From Limanda limanda (lineage: Eukaryota > Chordata > Actinopteri > Pleuronectiformes > Pleuronectidae): a stretch of 64,000 nucleotides of DNA. The stretch is taken from NCBI RefSeq assembly GCF_963576545.1, contig NC_083646.1, positions 14,797,238 to 14,861,237 of the forward strand. The letters are read 5' to 3'. Positions 27,855 to 45,330 of this stretch are shown in pieces. Every line of letters starts with the position of its first letter. Positions within the stretch are counted from its first letter, which is position 1. Under the pieces are notes generated by a model. That model made no database searches, was not told the DNA's origin, and worked only from the letters and a program-made list of their open reading frames with translations. The translations under genes were made by a program, and so were the position numbers.

Positions 27855-27875
27855 TCTCTCTCTCTCTCTCTCTCT
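27855..27875. repeat. (TC)n tract complementary to the nearby GA repeat
   Basis: Ten TC units plus a T. Together with the GA tract at 27766-27816 it forms an inverted repeat able to pair over about 21 bases. Confidence 0.95.
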
Positions 27876-28361
27876 GCAGCAACTCAGGAGTTCCCTTTAT
27901 TTATTTTTCATTTCTTTTGTTCCTTTTTTTTGTTCCTTTAGATTTAATTTTACATATTTGTGTTGGCTTCTTTATTTATTTATTTTGTTGTTCCCTTTAT
28001 TCTCTATATTTTGATTTGAGGGGATGACCCTTTCTAAAATTAAGGAATTTATCTACCCGTTGTGACCCTTTTCGGTTTTCTTCAGATTGTTTGACTGGAA
28101 GAAAGGTGAAAGTGTATTTCACAAGAAATCTGCAAGATTATAGGTATAGAAATATAATAATGTTGGTGAAATGAATGTATGTATTTGTACATGGTGCACT
28201 TTTTAAAAGCTGGAACAATAACAACATGACACAAACATCACTTTGAAACAGGCTTTAGAACCCAGTATATTCACATTTTTAATTTTAATACAAAGGTTTT
28301 TTTCAATGTAAAACTTTGCATGTGATAATACAATAAAATGTTAAGCTACATTTCACATATT

Positions 28362-29627
28362 CTAGGCCTGTTCACACATGAGCTTTGTCGTGGATCCAGT
28401 GTCAGATTTGGCAGAATAAATCTTGACTGCATGCTCTCCACTGTCCAGAATGATGAGCATGTTGTCCAGGGTGACCAGGCCGACTGGGCGGATCAGGTGG
28501 TCCCCCACAAGAGGAGTGAGGACCGGGCCATGCTGCAGCTTCCCCAGACTCCAAACCATCCCCTGGTCACAGTCAGTTACCAGCACATCTCCATCTGCGT
28601 CGAACACCACACCTGACATCTTCAGCCTGACTGTGGACTGCAGGGTCAGGCTGGAAGTGTCTGTCTGATGGAGCAGGTGAAAGTCTTTGTTGAACACTTT
28701 CAGCCTCGTGTGTTGTTGCCTCATCGATGGAGGTGTGTGGTCGGTTACATGCTCCATCACCGCAGTGTTCCCTGTCACTTGACAGCAGGCCACTGCTTTT
28801 GGCTGCTGGAGCTCAGAAATGGCTGTACGATGCTCCAGAACAACACCACGAGTATAGTCCACTTTGACATGGAACAGTGCGCCTGCCTGGATGTCTGTGA
28901 CCAGGAGGTGCCCATCGCCGTCTGTGCCCACACCCCAGGGCACCTGGAAGGAATCCCTGACCGTCAACACGTGTTTCCCTCTGGAGGTGAAAATCTTCAC
29001 AGCTTTGTCCCCTGCATCAGTCACCACCACGTAACCGCAGGGAGTCACCGCCACATCCACTGGGTACCAGAGCTCTCCACTGGCTTGTCCTCTTCGCCCA
29101 AAACTATTCAGCAGTTTGCCCTGTGGGCTAAACACCACCACCCTCTTCTCTCCATCATGGACCACCACTATTGTCCCTGAGGAGCCTAAAACAGCTATCC
29201 CAGTGGGGTTGATGAGAGTCCCCCAGCCACCAAATGCTGCGTGGAGGTGCAGGGCTGAGGATGTCAGTCCTGCAGCCGACTTGGATCCCCCTGTGGCCCT
29301 GCGAGGTGGAGCAGAGGATCTGGGACTCCAGGACAACAGCAGCTCCTGGAGGTCACACAGAACCTGGCAGTGGGAGGTGCTGTCAACACTGCACAGCTGT
29401 CGACAGAACGGGCACTCCAGCTTCCTCAGGAGAGGGTGGGACAGAGCTGTGATGCATTCCAGACACAGTACATGGCCACAGGAAAGGTTCCGTGGTCTGC
29501 GTTCTCTCTGCTGGCTGGAGAACTTCTCGAAGCAGACTTTACACTCCAGCATATTGATCTGAGCCTCTCTCAGGATGCCCTCGGGACTCAGGCCGCCACA
29601 ACGTCCGGGACCACGATTCACAGCCAT
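28362..29627 (-). CDS. nhlrc1: NHLRC1 (malin), RING-NHL E3 ubiquitin ligase
   Basis: Single-exon ORF of 421 residues. The RING finger spans about residues 29-79 with C29, C32, C50, H52, C55, C58, C72 and C75 in the pattern CxxC...CxH..C..C...CxxC. The string RRPRNLSCGHV is shared with human malin. From about residue 130 there are repeated NHL-type blades (FGGWGTLINPTG, YPVDVAVTPCGYVVVTDAGD, PWGVGTDGDGHLLVTD, RPVGLVTLDNMLIILDSG), enough for a six-bladed propeller. Malin acts with laforin in glycogen quality control, and human mutations cause Lafora disease. The lack of introns matches the human gene (395 residues). The extra length is partly a longer N-terminus before the RING and a Ser/Arg/Pro-rich linker near residues 99-120. 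It lies 1.2 kb upstream of kif13a in the same orientation, as in human. Confidence 0.95.
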   Translation of the reverse strand: MAVNRGPGRCGGLSPEGILREAQINMLECKVCFEKFSSQQRERRPRNLSCGHVLCLECITALSHPLLRKLECPFCRQLCSVDSTSHCQVLCDLQELLLSWSPRSSAPPRRATGGSKSAAGLTSSALHLHAAFGGWGTLINPTGIAVLGSSGTIVVVHDGEKRVVVFSPQGKLLNSFGRRGQASGELWYPVDVAVTPCGYVVVTDAGDKAVKIFTSRGKHVLTVRDSFQVPWGVGTDGDGHLLVTDIQAGALFHVKVDYTRGVVLEHRTAISELQQPKAVACCQVTGNTAVMEHVTDHTPPSMRQQHTRLKVFNKDFHLLHQTDTSSLTLQSTVRLKMSGVVFDADGDVLVTDCDQGMVWSLGKLQHGPVLTPLVGDHLIRPVGLVTLDNMLIILDSGEHAVKIYSAKSDTGSTTKLMCEQA

Positions 29628-32230
29628 GACTGAAATACCTCCAAGGTCACAGAGCGATCACTCAGCTGATGCAAGCAGCCAGAGGTTTAGGAAACTAAAA
29701 GACAAAAAAAAAAGACTGATAATTTAAAAGAAATGGAGCGAATGATGAACAGAGAGGGAATAAAGCACACACACTCATGTCCTGAGCTTTAGGCCCAGAA
29801 AGTCACGTGACATTTTTGCTCAGCACTGAGGCTCTCTGCTGCCCTCCTTTGGAAATCCAATCAGACACGAGACAAGCTGGAGAGGTTGAGTGGTTAGAGA
29901 TCCTATATTTTGGGAAGGACAGCCTCCTTAGAGCACATTCAGCAGACAGCATTCCTTTTTCTAAACGCATATGAAGTATTAAAATAGAAAGCTATGTGGC
30001 TAGGTTTCAAAGCCAGTATCTCCAACAGGTGTTACACAGTGCCACGGTGCGCCTTAATACTCACTGTGAGGAGATACATGCGGATATTTCAAGGACTTTC
30101 TTCAAGGAGACTGAATATGTAGTTGGACCTCTGCTACTACTCTTCACGTTTTGCACTGACATCTGACTTTTTTTCCAAAGGGAACATCAAGTGGATCTTG
30201 AAATACAGGTTGCTGTAGGTCAGCATGATGAAGCTATTTCAGTCTCTGAGTTACAGGGTGTGCAGACATAGTGAAATCTGATCCGAGCCGGGCAGCGTTT
30301 GAGTCAGCCAATCTGGCACTGCTCCACTGTAGCATGGTGCTCTTTAAAGGTCGAGCAAGGTCATTCATGATTCCCTATTGTTCAGTGCACAGAGTGGCTC
30401 CTACTTGTGTGGGCGTGAGAACCAGTTCATGAAGAATTTGTTAAATGAGTGATAAAACCTTTTACTGTGGAAAGTGAGGTGTAAACACCAAATTAGAATG
30501 ACCTCCCTGAGACTAATGACATTTAGATCTACATAGAACAAATGTCTGAGTCATTAGGTCACAATGGCCTTTGACCCCTTAAACCTAAGCAGGTAATCTG
30601 TGAGTACAGGTGGCAAATGGTCAAAATATGAACAAATTCCATGAGGGCAGACTTGAGATGTCATGTTCAAGAGGTCAAAAACATGGCTTGTGAGGCCACT
30701 ATGACCTCGACCTTTTGACCACCCAAACCGAATCAGTTAATCCTTTAGTCTAAGCGAACATTTGTGCCCAATTTAAAAAAATTCCTTAGAATCTTAAATT
30801 ATTTAGATAAAGCTTTTTACGAGGCAAAATAAGGTTTAGTGGTCACAGTGACCTTGACCTCTGACCCCCAAATTCTAATCAGGTCATCCACATCCAAGTA
30901 AATGTTTGTGTCAGATGGAATGAAGGTGCTTGTGTGTTTTCCTCAACTGAACAATAAATACCAAATTTGAGGTAATCAGGTGGTCTTGAGATATTGCGTT
31001 CGCAAGAAGAGAATAGGCGGACACATGGTCCCACAACATAATACATAGACATAAAAATTAAGGACGATCCTTTCAACAGTAACTCAGCAACAATTTAAGA
31101 GGAGATGTAAAATATTTTAATAGGTTTCATTATTTCACAGTGAAAAAGAACAGCACAAGTCATTTTCAGCAGATTTGTTTTTTTTGGCAAACTACATTTG
31201 AAATCCAGAGACAATGTACCATTTATATCAATTACTGAAGCATGGTCCGTTCCACCGAGGTCAACGTCTGGATTGTCAAGGACTATGAGGGCTATATCTG
31301 TACGGAGATGCTATAATAAGGGCAGTGGAATTGAACACAAAAAGCCCAAGTGTAGTCTTGATAGAAACAGAAAAGTTTAGATTAAAAAAAAGACCATGCA
31401 AACAGGCACAATGGGTGAATTAAAATGTTCCAGTACAGAGACAGACATAAGAAGAACAATACTGGCATCCTGGTGTGTGGTGTGATACAACCATGTGTTG
31501 ACTATTCTAAACATTTTCTAACTAAAACAAGTGAAATAATTTGACCGAGCCATGAAAATGCAACAAATTCAATGACAAGCAGGTCGACAGTAGAGCCAAA
31601 GCACCCGCACACAACAAGAGGAGCCAGACAACACATGCAGGAATTTTGAATAGTTGCCCACCTTTTTCAGTTCAGTGAAAAAAGAGAAAATATAGCAGCC
31701 ACAGATGGACAGGGAGAGAGAGAGTATAAATCACTCAAGGTCACAACGATTCACAAAATATTCAAACAGTACAGTATCTCCAAGATAACATTCTGAAAGT
31801 GCTTAAACTGTGTGCTTTGCTTTGTTCCAGGTCGAATGCAAAACTCAGACGATGATCTGATCAAAGCTAAAGCCGTCCTGCATCGAAATCCTGTCCACAT
31901 TCAAGTAAAAAATAAAAAAAAACACAGAACAAATGTGAACACCTAGGATGTGAATAGACAATCTGTGACAGGTTATAATAAAAAAGACTTTTAGCCTTTC
32001 TGTGCTAGAAACATAGAGGCTCCAATTAATGTGATAAATTCCACAAAATGGCTTTTAACATTGAAATGTGTTGACCCAACATACTGGAGTTAAGGCTGGT
32101 GTATAAACCAGTCAAATGTACATTAACCATCACTTATATACTGTATGTATTTGATATATTGTAGGATACATGTTTGAAAATTATAGTTCATCAGCTACTA
32201 TGATGCATGCAGTCACATCTATAATCTGCT
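29628..32230. other. Intergenic region between nhlrc1 and ptdss1
   Basis: No gene recognised. It contains a degenerate repeat at about 30560-31045 and otherwise AT-rich unique sequence. The upper end probably grades into the ptdss1 3' untranslated region. Confidence 0.5.
30560..31045. repeat. Fish interspersed repeat with GTGACCTTGACCTNTGACC motif
   Basis: The motif recurs at about 30568 (cctttgacccc), 30701 (gacctcgaccttttgacc) and 30849 (gaccttgacctctgaccc). Each is followed by aatcagttaatcc- or aatcaggtcatcc-like sequence, and the block ends with cttgagatattgcgttcgcaa. The repeating unit is about 150 bases. This is a common fish repeat whose class I do not know. Confidence 0.6.
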
Positions 32231-32233
32231 CTT

Positions 32234-32239
32234 TTTATT
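32234..32239 (-). terminator. Candidate polyadenylation signal for ptdss1
   Basis: AATAAA on the minus strand about 350 bases past the ptdss1 stop codon. Position fits, but no transcript evidence is available. Confidence 0.35.
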
Positions 32240-32584
32240 GCCACCTCTTTCTCTCTCTCACACACCAAAAAATCCACTGTTTCTCACTCTCCTCACACAA
32301 ACCTGTGATCAGTGATATAGGAGCTTATAGTACTACAGCACACGGTTTGGTGTGCATCTCTGTAGCCCAACCCTCAGAACACCCCTAATTACACTACATG
32401 GACCTGGCCATCCACTTAGTCCCTCCCGTCTCCACTCGCTCTACTTTAGGTGGGGGGGTGGGCGGGTTCTAGACTTCAATAATACCAGGGCGTGGTAATA
32501 TCTTTCACCCCCTTGTCAAACCCGTGATCCTTCACACCTGGCTCCTCGGGGTGAGTTTAAGAGTCACCCGCCACCTTCTGGCTC

Positions 32585-38694
<6,110 letters not shown>

Positions 38695-39149
38695 AGAAGG
38701 AGAGGAGAGGAGAGGAGGAGGGGGGGCAGCAGCACCTAGACCCGGACAGATCGCTGCAGCTCACAGGAAGCAGAGAGAGGAACCCTCAGGATTCACATGT
38801 CCATCTCAGAGACTGTATGTGGTCCAGCTGAGCCCGGTGGAGCAGCTCGGCGGAGGGACAGCGGTGCAGGACGAGCAACGCACTCACTCACTGGGCTTTT
38901 CACGCTTGGTTTTGATTGGTGTACTCGCTTTCTGGGAGGGGTCCCAACGCGGAAGAGTCCACATGACCTCCTTCATCATGAACTGTTTTTTGTTTTTGTG
39001 TGTGCGTGTGTGTGACCTCCACACAAAGACTTTTACACTTAGCCAGGTAATATTAACTCACCAAACTGTACAGTCAGCCCTGCCCGAAAAATAGACCACA
39101 TGGATTTCACTTTTACTCATTTATGTGTGTGCAATTCCAATGCCCGTGA

Positions 39150-39480
39150 ATGTGCAATACAACTGTTTTTAATCTTTTTACACTCTCTACATTATTCCTA
39201 CTCTATATTTTAAATTTCTTTGTGTTTATTTTGCATATTTATTTATTTATTACTCTTACTAGTGTTTATTTTTGCCATCTTTGCTGCTACAACACGAAAA
39301 ATGTGCCCTCTGGGGGACTAATAAAGGCTTCTCTTATCTTGTTTCCTCTCATCTCATCTCACGTCATCATATTTTATTTTATTCTATTCTATTTTATTTT
39401 ATCTTATGTCATGTTATCCTATCTTATCTTATCCTTCTTTGTCTTGTCTTGTCTTGTCTGGTCTTAAACCTCCTGCCTGA
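39150..39480 (+). repeat. LINE 3' end followed by pentanucleotide tail
   Basis: AT-rich 3' untranslated-like sequence ends ctctgggggactaataaagg and runs into tctcttatcttg and then imperfect ATTTT/TCTTA/TGTCT units. This is the 3' end layout of L2-type fish LINEs, whose tail is a short tandem repeat. Confidence 0.65.
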
Positions 39481-39929
39481 TCAATTTCATAAACTCAAAT
39501 ATATACTGTATGTGTACACATATCTAAATATAAAATATAAAGTGAAGTATACTAAAGCGCACAGCGTCTGGTAAATTCCAAAGTGAGTGAAATATACAAT
39601 ACTTCTACAAGATCTTGTTTTGTCAGGATGACAATACAATCCCAGATACATTGAAAAGCTTAAATGTTGACAAGAAGAAGTTGTCAATCCACATCGATGG
39701 TTAACATGCAACCCAGAGTTGCTTGTTGTGTTTTACATCAACTTCACCTTTAAGATTATTTATGCATTTTATAACATTGTATCAACATTGCAAGTTGGCC
39801 ACTGCAATGACATATTAAGAGTGACTTGCTGCAGAGGGCGACATTGCTCTGCGTTTCAAAGAGAATGACACTCATCAGAGAGCAGAGACAAAATTTTCAG
39901 TCACATAGAAACTATTCTATTTTACTTTT

Positions 39930-40040
39930 AAGGGCCCAAGGACTGACAGGCACTGACAGACGTGAGGCCCTATTGAAATTGTAAGGATTATTATTATTAT
40001 TATTCAGGCAAATTAATTGGCTTTTTGAGGGCCTAAACAT
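39930..40040 (+). repeat. Interspersed repeat, GGGCCC...AGGCCCTATTGAAATTG family (copy 1)
   Basis: It starts agggcccaaggactgacagg and includes aggccctattgaaattgtaa, a run of ATT units and aattggctttttgagggcct. An inverted copy lies at 42500-42597. Confidence 0.65.
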
Positions 40041-41266
40041 GCTCAAATTCTTACCAAAATTTGCAGAAAATTAGAAAGTGGTAAAAATTTACATAATATA
40101 AATTCAGTGTCCTGTTATTTATATTATAAGTAAGAGGGTGAATGGTCAAAACCAGGCGAGTCATCTGTAGTCAATGGAAAATGTACTCAGTTTAATCAGA
40201 TGTCAAAGTTTAAGTAAACACTTATTCATGTATATGTAATGATACTTTTTAAGTGTTAACAGCAGTAAGCATCTGTTATAGAAGCCACATTTAATCCAGT
40301 TGAACTTCAGGTTGTCCTGTTCTAGCTGTTAATGATTGAGGACTCTTTATGTCACGTTGGTAAACACTTACCTGTGAAGGTTGTGACTGCTGAAGTCGGT
40401 CCATTTACTAATTCTAGGTGAATAATTTGCAAGTTATGTTTTCAAAATGTTACTATCACCTTTTTAAAAACAGCATAAATTAAGTAAACAGTAAGAAACT
40501 GAATCTGAGAATATAGAGAATCAAACACAACATTCTGTTGGTCTGTCGTCTCAGAAGAAGCTGAGGGTGGTTTATTGACATCACATCTCATTAAAGTAGC
40601 ACCGCTGCCATCAGTGTAATAAACCTTGTCTGGGATGCGAGAGCGTAGAGAGCCTGCACACAGCATGATTCTAATGTGTACGCAATGAAAGAAGGAGGAG
40701 ACATGGAGTAATAGAAAATAACATTTATTATTATTTAGTTCATACAGCCATAGTCCTACAGTGCTGGAAGTTTTCTGGAAAGGGCTGAAAAGGAGAACTC
40801 AAGCAGCAGCTGATGTCTTATGCAGAAGGTTTTAATGTAGACTTGTTGCATCAAAGAGACCAGAAGGTGAACAATAAAGAAACACTAACAGAGCAACAGG
40901 GCTAGCCCTGGCAATGTTGGCACCCGAGGCGAGATGTCAAATTGGCGCCCCCCAACATACACACGCAAACTGTCATGCATCCACAATAACTTTTGGACTG
41001 TATACAGATGCACACATAGGCAGACAAAATTGTCAGCTATAGAAAACACTAAAAATATATAACAAAAAATATAAAGAGTCTGAAATCAGCTGCACTGATA
41101 GCATATCATGTCATGTCGACAACAATAAACATTAACTGATATACCCCTGTAGTGTCCATGTTTAATTCATTTTCATGCCAGTGTTTTTTTTTTAAATGCT
41201 AAAAGTGTTTTTGGAAATTCAGAAGGGACACATACTTGAATTTCAGGGACGCAGTTTGAGTAAAAC

Positions 41267-42857
41267 CAGTGGTGTATAAAGTACTTGAAAGCCATACTTG
41301 AGTAAAAGTACAGATATCTTACTTGAAAGTGACTCTGGTTAAAGTACAAGTCACCCGTCAGAAAATGACTTGAGTAAAAGTCTTAGAGTTGCTCATATTA
41401 AATGTACTTAAGTATCAAAAGTATCTGGTGTTGAAATGTACTTAAGTATCAAAAGTAAAAGTACAAGCACCAAAATTAAAAATGCTAAGTGCTTTTTATA
41501 GTAGGCCTATACAGACACAAAACAACCCAAAATTGTTCAGTTCAGGATTTATTTCAACTGACTGAAAAATTATAACAACACTATATATATAATGTATAAT
41601 TTTACAAATTTTGAACCCGAGAGGCTGAGGTTAAAAATGTATTGGACAGGTGCATCTGAACTTCTAGCGACAACAAAGAATCAATACAACAGAATAAACA
41701 AGTGAACCAACCTTTTGTGTTTATTAGCTGTATTTTGTAACTGCCTGTATATCTGCCCGCCAGCTTGTCCACACATCTACATGCAAGCCTGTTTATTTAT
41801 CATTAGACTATCTTCACTGAATGGGCCTGGGGTTGTGTTTGCAGTTGTTTCCAGCAGGTTGACAATACACCTGTAGGGTATCTTGCCTGTAGGGACGACA
41901 AAGTGAAGACACAACCCTGCTTGAAGTTGTACACATTAGCCAGTTTGTACAATACATATATAAAGACTCAACAGCTTCTAAGTTGTGTTGAGTCAGCACA
42001 AAGGGTGACTAAGGATTGGAATTGGCAATATATAGATATATAATATCTGTGCAAAAAATTATATTGGCATTATAGTGAGTGGAAAACTGGGCCTGATTAC
42101 CCAGGGTTCCATTTGGCGAGGTCCATTAAAAAACCTGAATTGTGTGCGTGAATATGCAGTAGTCCACGACACAGTGTTTGTTTTTGGTTGTGTTGGCTGA
42201 AAGTTGTTTTTGCGTTTGCTTATATAATTGGTTGTGTTGTTTGTTTTTCCATCTCGACTTGTTTTAAATCTGTTTGTTTTGTTTACGTGGACGTGTAAGA
42301 CTAAGTAGACACGGGCAACCAATGATACTCTATTTGCCAACAGTTTTTGTTTAAACCAACTTCTTCCAATATTTTCTTTAAGAAAAGTTAACCACTTGCT
42401 GCTTCGAGCTATGTATTTATGTGCAGATGTTGACACGAAGCAGGAAAGGGAAAACGAATGTGAATCGAAAAAGGAATACCTTCAAAAAATCATGTAAAAT
42501 CACCTAATAGAAGCCATCAAAAAGCCAATTCATTTGCCTGAATAATAATCCTTACAATTTCAATAGGGCCACATGTCTGTCAGTGCTCGGGCCCTAATAA
42601 TAAAGACTGAACCGAGCTCCTGCAGGAGCGAGAGAGCGAGAGAGAGGTGCGCCGTGTGTAAGGTGCACGTTGCGCCAACCTCCGTTGCTCAAGTAACGAG
42701 CCAGTTTTGAGAATGTAAGAAGTAGAAAGTACAGATATTTGTGCTCAAATGTAGCAAGTAAAAGTAAAAAGTCTTCAGGAAAATAAATACTCAAGTAAAG
42801 TACAGATATGTGAAAAATCTACTTAAGTACAGTAACAAAGTATTTCTGTGTTCAGTG
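41267..42857. mobile_element. Tol2-like hAT element, non-autonomous
   Basis: The left end cagtggtgtataaagtacttg, with acttgagtaaaagtacagat, closely resembles the Tol2-type terminal pattern. The right end carries the inverse (tactcaagtaaagtacagat, then acttaagtacagtaacaaag). No 8-bp target duplication was found, so the exact right end is uncertain. No transposase is encoded. Confidence 0.6.
42500..42597 (-). repeat. Interspersed repeat, GGGCCC...AGGCCCTATTGAAATTG family (copy 2, inverted)
   Basis: Reverse complement of the 39930-40040 repeat: it contains caaaaagccaattcatttgc, ccttacaatttcaatagggc and ctcgggccct. It lies inside the Tol2-like element. Confidence 0.65.
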
Positions 42858-43194
42858 TTATGTGGGGAGGACTAATTTGTGTTGGTTTTGAATTCTCTTG
42901 CATTTTCAATAACCCCAGTTCTTATGTCCCTTTGTGTGTCTAACTGAACAGAGCTTTATTAGTAACTGAAGAGATAGAGGAACCTTCATGGTATGAGGGG
43001 GGAAATCCAGTAGTATGTCCTGCTGCTAACGGTGAAATGAAACTCCCTTCTTTTTTTTCTGTTCATGCTGAAATAAAGTGGATTCACTTGGTCTGACGTT
43101 TTCGATCACATCTTTATAAAACACCTCATTAGCTTCACACTACAAACCCTGTGGGGGGGAAATGTTTTTTGAGACAGGATTCCAGATTCATTCA

Positions 43195-43352
43195 CTAGAC
43201 TGGCCCTCAGTAGAGCTCAACAGAGCCGTACAAGTTTATCTCTGATCCATGCAGCTTTCTTCTACCAAGTTTTGTGGTTATTGGTCGAGTAGTTTATAAC
43301 ATGTTGACTGACAAATCAGAGGTGAAAACATAACCTCCTTAGCAGAGGTAAT
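43195..43352 (-). repeat. Inverted copy of the 23118 interspersed repeat
   Basis: The minus strand reads tacctctgctaaggaggtta then tgttttcacctc, matching the head of the 23118 copy. Confidence 0.45.
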
Positions 43353-43529
43353 AAAACCTCCACACATTTATCAAGGAAATGTCACTAACATTATTAATAA
43401 TTAGAAACACAACAGGAAATTAATAGTAGAATGAAATGTTTCTAGAATATCAAAATAGTTGACGGGTAATTTTCTGTTGGTCGACTTATCAATTAATTTA
43501 TTAAAAGCTCATTTCCCCTGCTACTTAGT

Positions 43530-43640
43530 CTATAGGGTTTTTATATTGTGTTTTATTTACATTGTATATATTGGTTTATTTTGGTCGTGCAGTGGTTGAA
43601 TCAAATTGCCCTTGAAGGATAATAAAGATTTTCTTTTATG
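43530..43640 (+). repeat. LINE 3' tail (CCCTTGAAGGATAATAAAG)
   Basis: It ends aaattgcccttgaaggataa followed by taaagattttctttta, a typical 3' end of fish L2-type LINEs. The body is lost. Confidence 0.5.
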
Positions 43641-43975
43641 GACAGCTTTAGTTAATCACAAGCTGCACAAACCAAGCAAGAGCAGCAGAGGAACCCAGCA
43701 GCCAGCAGGGGGCAGCCTCAGGACATCACATGGAAACCAGCAGCAGCAGACTGTGATTCTTGTAAGGCGTCAGAAGACAAGTTTGGAAACTACTGGGTTA
43801 TTCTCTAACAATGGGTTTTTAAAGCATGTTAAATCATATAGTATTTAAATTCCAAAAATATAAAAGTAACTTTCAAGTAAGGTAGTAAAGTAGAAATATT
43901 TTTTCTGAAGTGACACGGACACACACACAGGATAATTTGTCCATCTTCTTAGTGTGCTTAGTTCCTCACGGGGAT

Positions 43976-45142
43976 CAGTGTTGGGAAGGATACTTTCAAA
44001 ACGTATTCCGTTACAGAATACAGAATACATGCACAAAAATGTATTCTGTAACGTATTCCATTACATTAACTAATCTGAGTAACGTATTCTGAATACTTGG
44101 AATACTTCCGGTTCGTATTGCATTTTTTAAGTGTATGATTGCGGCGTTGTTATAGTCAGTGGAGCAGCAGCAGTTTAAACTCTCTCTCCACCGATGCTGC
44201 GGGCCCGCTGGATGTCCGGCTCCCATCCACTCCCACCTCTGTGCCGGTCCCACCGGAGGCTGAACCCCCCCCTGCGCCAAGGCTGCCTCGCGCCGTGCAG
44301 CGATCGTTTCGGCGTCGGGTCTATTTTTTGCGCTTGACGCGAGCTTATCGCTCCAGGAAACACACTGAAAAAGGATTTTAAACGATATTGATGACATATT
44401 TTATATGATATAAATGATAAAGCATGCATCCCATAGTTTGTATTCCCCTTCTGTTGTCCTGGAGTTTTAAATAAAGAGAGGGGGGGGGGGGGCGGAGAAT
44501 ACGTAATTTACCCTCGACACCCGACATTGAACGGAGCAAACAGCGGAGAAGTTCTTGAAGATGGATGACATTAAATTGGGACGCTGTTGCAGTTAATGTT
44601 GGAGCAACAAGTGACCATATGCTTTTATACTACTGGGTCAACGGGTGATATTATTTTAGCGTCGCTTCAGCGTCCGGTGTGAACCCGGCGTGCCTCGCTG
44701 GTCTCCTGCAGAGCCATGACAGCGGAGCTCTGGGAGCGCAGGTCGGTCTTCTCTCACCAGGCGCTGGAAGGGCAGCTTGCGGATCAGCAGCTCCGTAGAT
44801 TTCTGGTAGCGACGGAACTCTCTCAGAGCCAAGGTCCCGGGGCCTGTAACGGTCCCGAGCGGGTAGCGGTGAGGCTTCTTCACGCCGCCGGGGTCCGGGC
44901 GCTCTTACGGCAGCCCTGGTCTCCAGCTGCTTCCTGGGGGCTTTGCCTCCGGTGGATTTACGAGACAGTGATTAAACTCGTTAAACAGAGAAGTACCGTC
45001 ATGTAATCCACTGATTTCAACAATGTAACTGTATTCTGAATACCATCTATTTAATTTGTAACTGTAACGGAATACAGTTACTCATAATTTGTATTCTAAA
45101 TACGTAACGCCGTTACATGTATTCCGTTACTCCCCAACACTG
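43976..45142. mobile_element. hAT non-autonomous transposon carrying a histone H3 fragment
   Basis: 1167-bp element starting CAGTGTTGGGAAGGATAC and ending with the inverse CAGTGTTGGGGAGTAACGG. The target duplication acggggat is perfect on both sides (43968-43975 and 45143-45150). Subterminal regions are rich in GTATTC/CGTTAC motifs in both orientations, as in fish hAT families. It encodes no transposase. Its right half contains a decayed replication-type histone H3 sequence (44692-44966), and its left half holds a GC-rich block (44180-44350) of unknown origin. Confidence 0.88.
44692..44966 (-). pseudogene. Histone H3 gene fragment inside a hAT transposon
   Basis: Read on the minus strand in more than one frame, the block aligns to histone H3 in order: [45 protein letters not shown] then PFQRLVRE, and [19 protein letters not shown]. 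The SSAVM string marks a replication-dependent H3, not H3.3. Damage: a one-base loss after RAA, about 14 extra bases between the PGTV and ALRE regions, loss of the IAQDFK-coding bases, and a stop at the SEA end where element sequence resumes. No intact H3 can be made. The N-terminal 8 or so residues and the C-terminal third are absent. Confidence 0.85.
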
Positions 45143-45159
45143 ACGGGGATTATCAGGCT

Positions 45160-45330
45160 GTTTGGCCTAGTGGGTAGAGTGGTCGATCTTCTACACGAAG
45201 GACGCTGGTCCGATTCCCAATCTTTCTTATCTTCGTGCCGGCAATATACTGAACTCTTAAAATTGGCAGGATTTCCATCACCTTTTTATTGCAAAATATC
45301 TTACACTATGTAAATTTAAATTAATTAAAT
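45160..45330 (+). repeat. tRNA-derived SINE
   Basis: A tRNA-like head carries an A-box (TGGCCTAGTGG) and a B-box (GGTCCGATTCC) about 40 bases apart, then a non-tRNA body ending ttattgcaaaatatcttaca and an AT-rich tail of taaat units. The head is a degenerate tRNA promoter, not a working tRNA: the acceptor stem is not formed. The tail is found again inverted at 46650-46690. Confidence 0.6.

Larger units (their letters stand above)
27628..28361 (-). other. nhlrc1 3' flank and spacer to kif13a
   Basis: AT-rich stretch below the nhlrc1 stop. On the minus strand AATAAA occurs at about 27897-27902 and again near 27971-27980, either of which could end the nhlrc1 transcript. GA and TC microsatellites lie near 27766-27875. 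No ORF is supported. Confidence 0.4.

Noticed and set aside
28668..29562. Long plus-strand open frames opposite nhlrc1
   Set aside because: Shadow frames of the nhlrc1 coding sequence; no family similarity.
42059..42436. 125-codon minus-strand open frame within the Tol2-like element
   Set aside because: No transposase motif such as a BED zinc finger or hAT dimerisation block; not supported as coding.
39930..42597. One element bounded by the inverted GGGCCC-family copies
   Set aside because: The span would cross the left boundary of the outer element (40897), whose own ends have a perfect target duplication. The two copies are better seen as separate insertions.
45160..45240. Functional tRNA gene
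   Set aside because: A- and B-box are present, but the stems do not pair and it continues into a SINE body.
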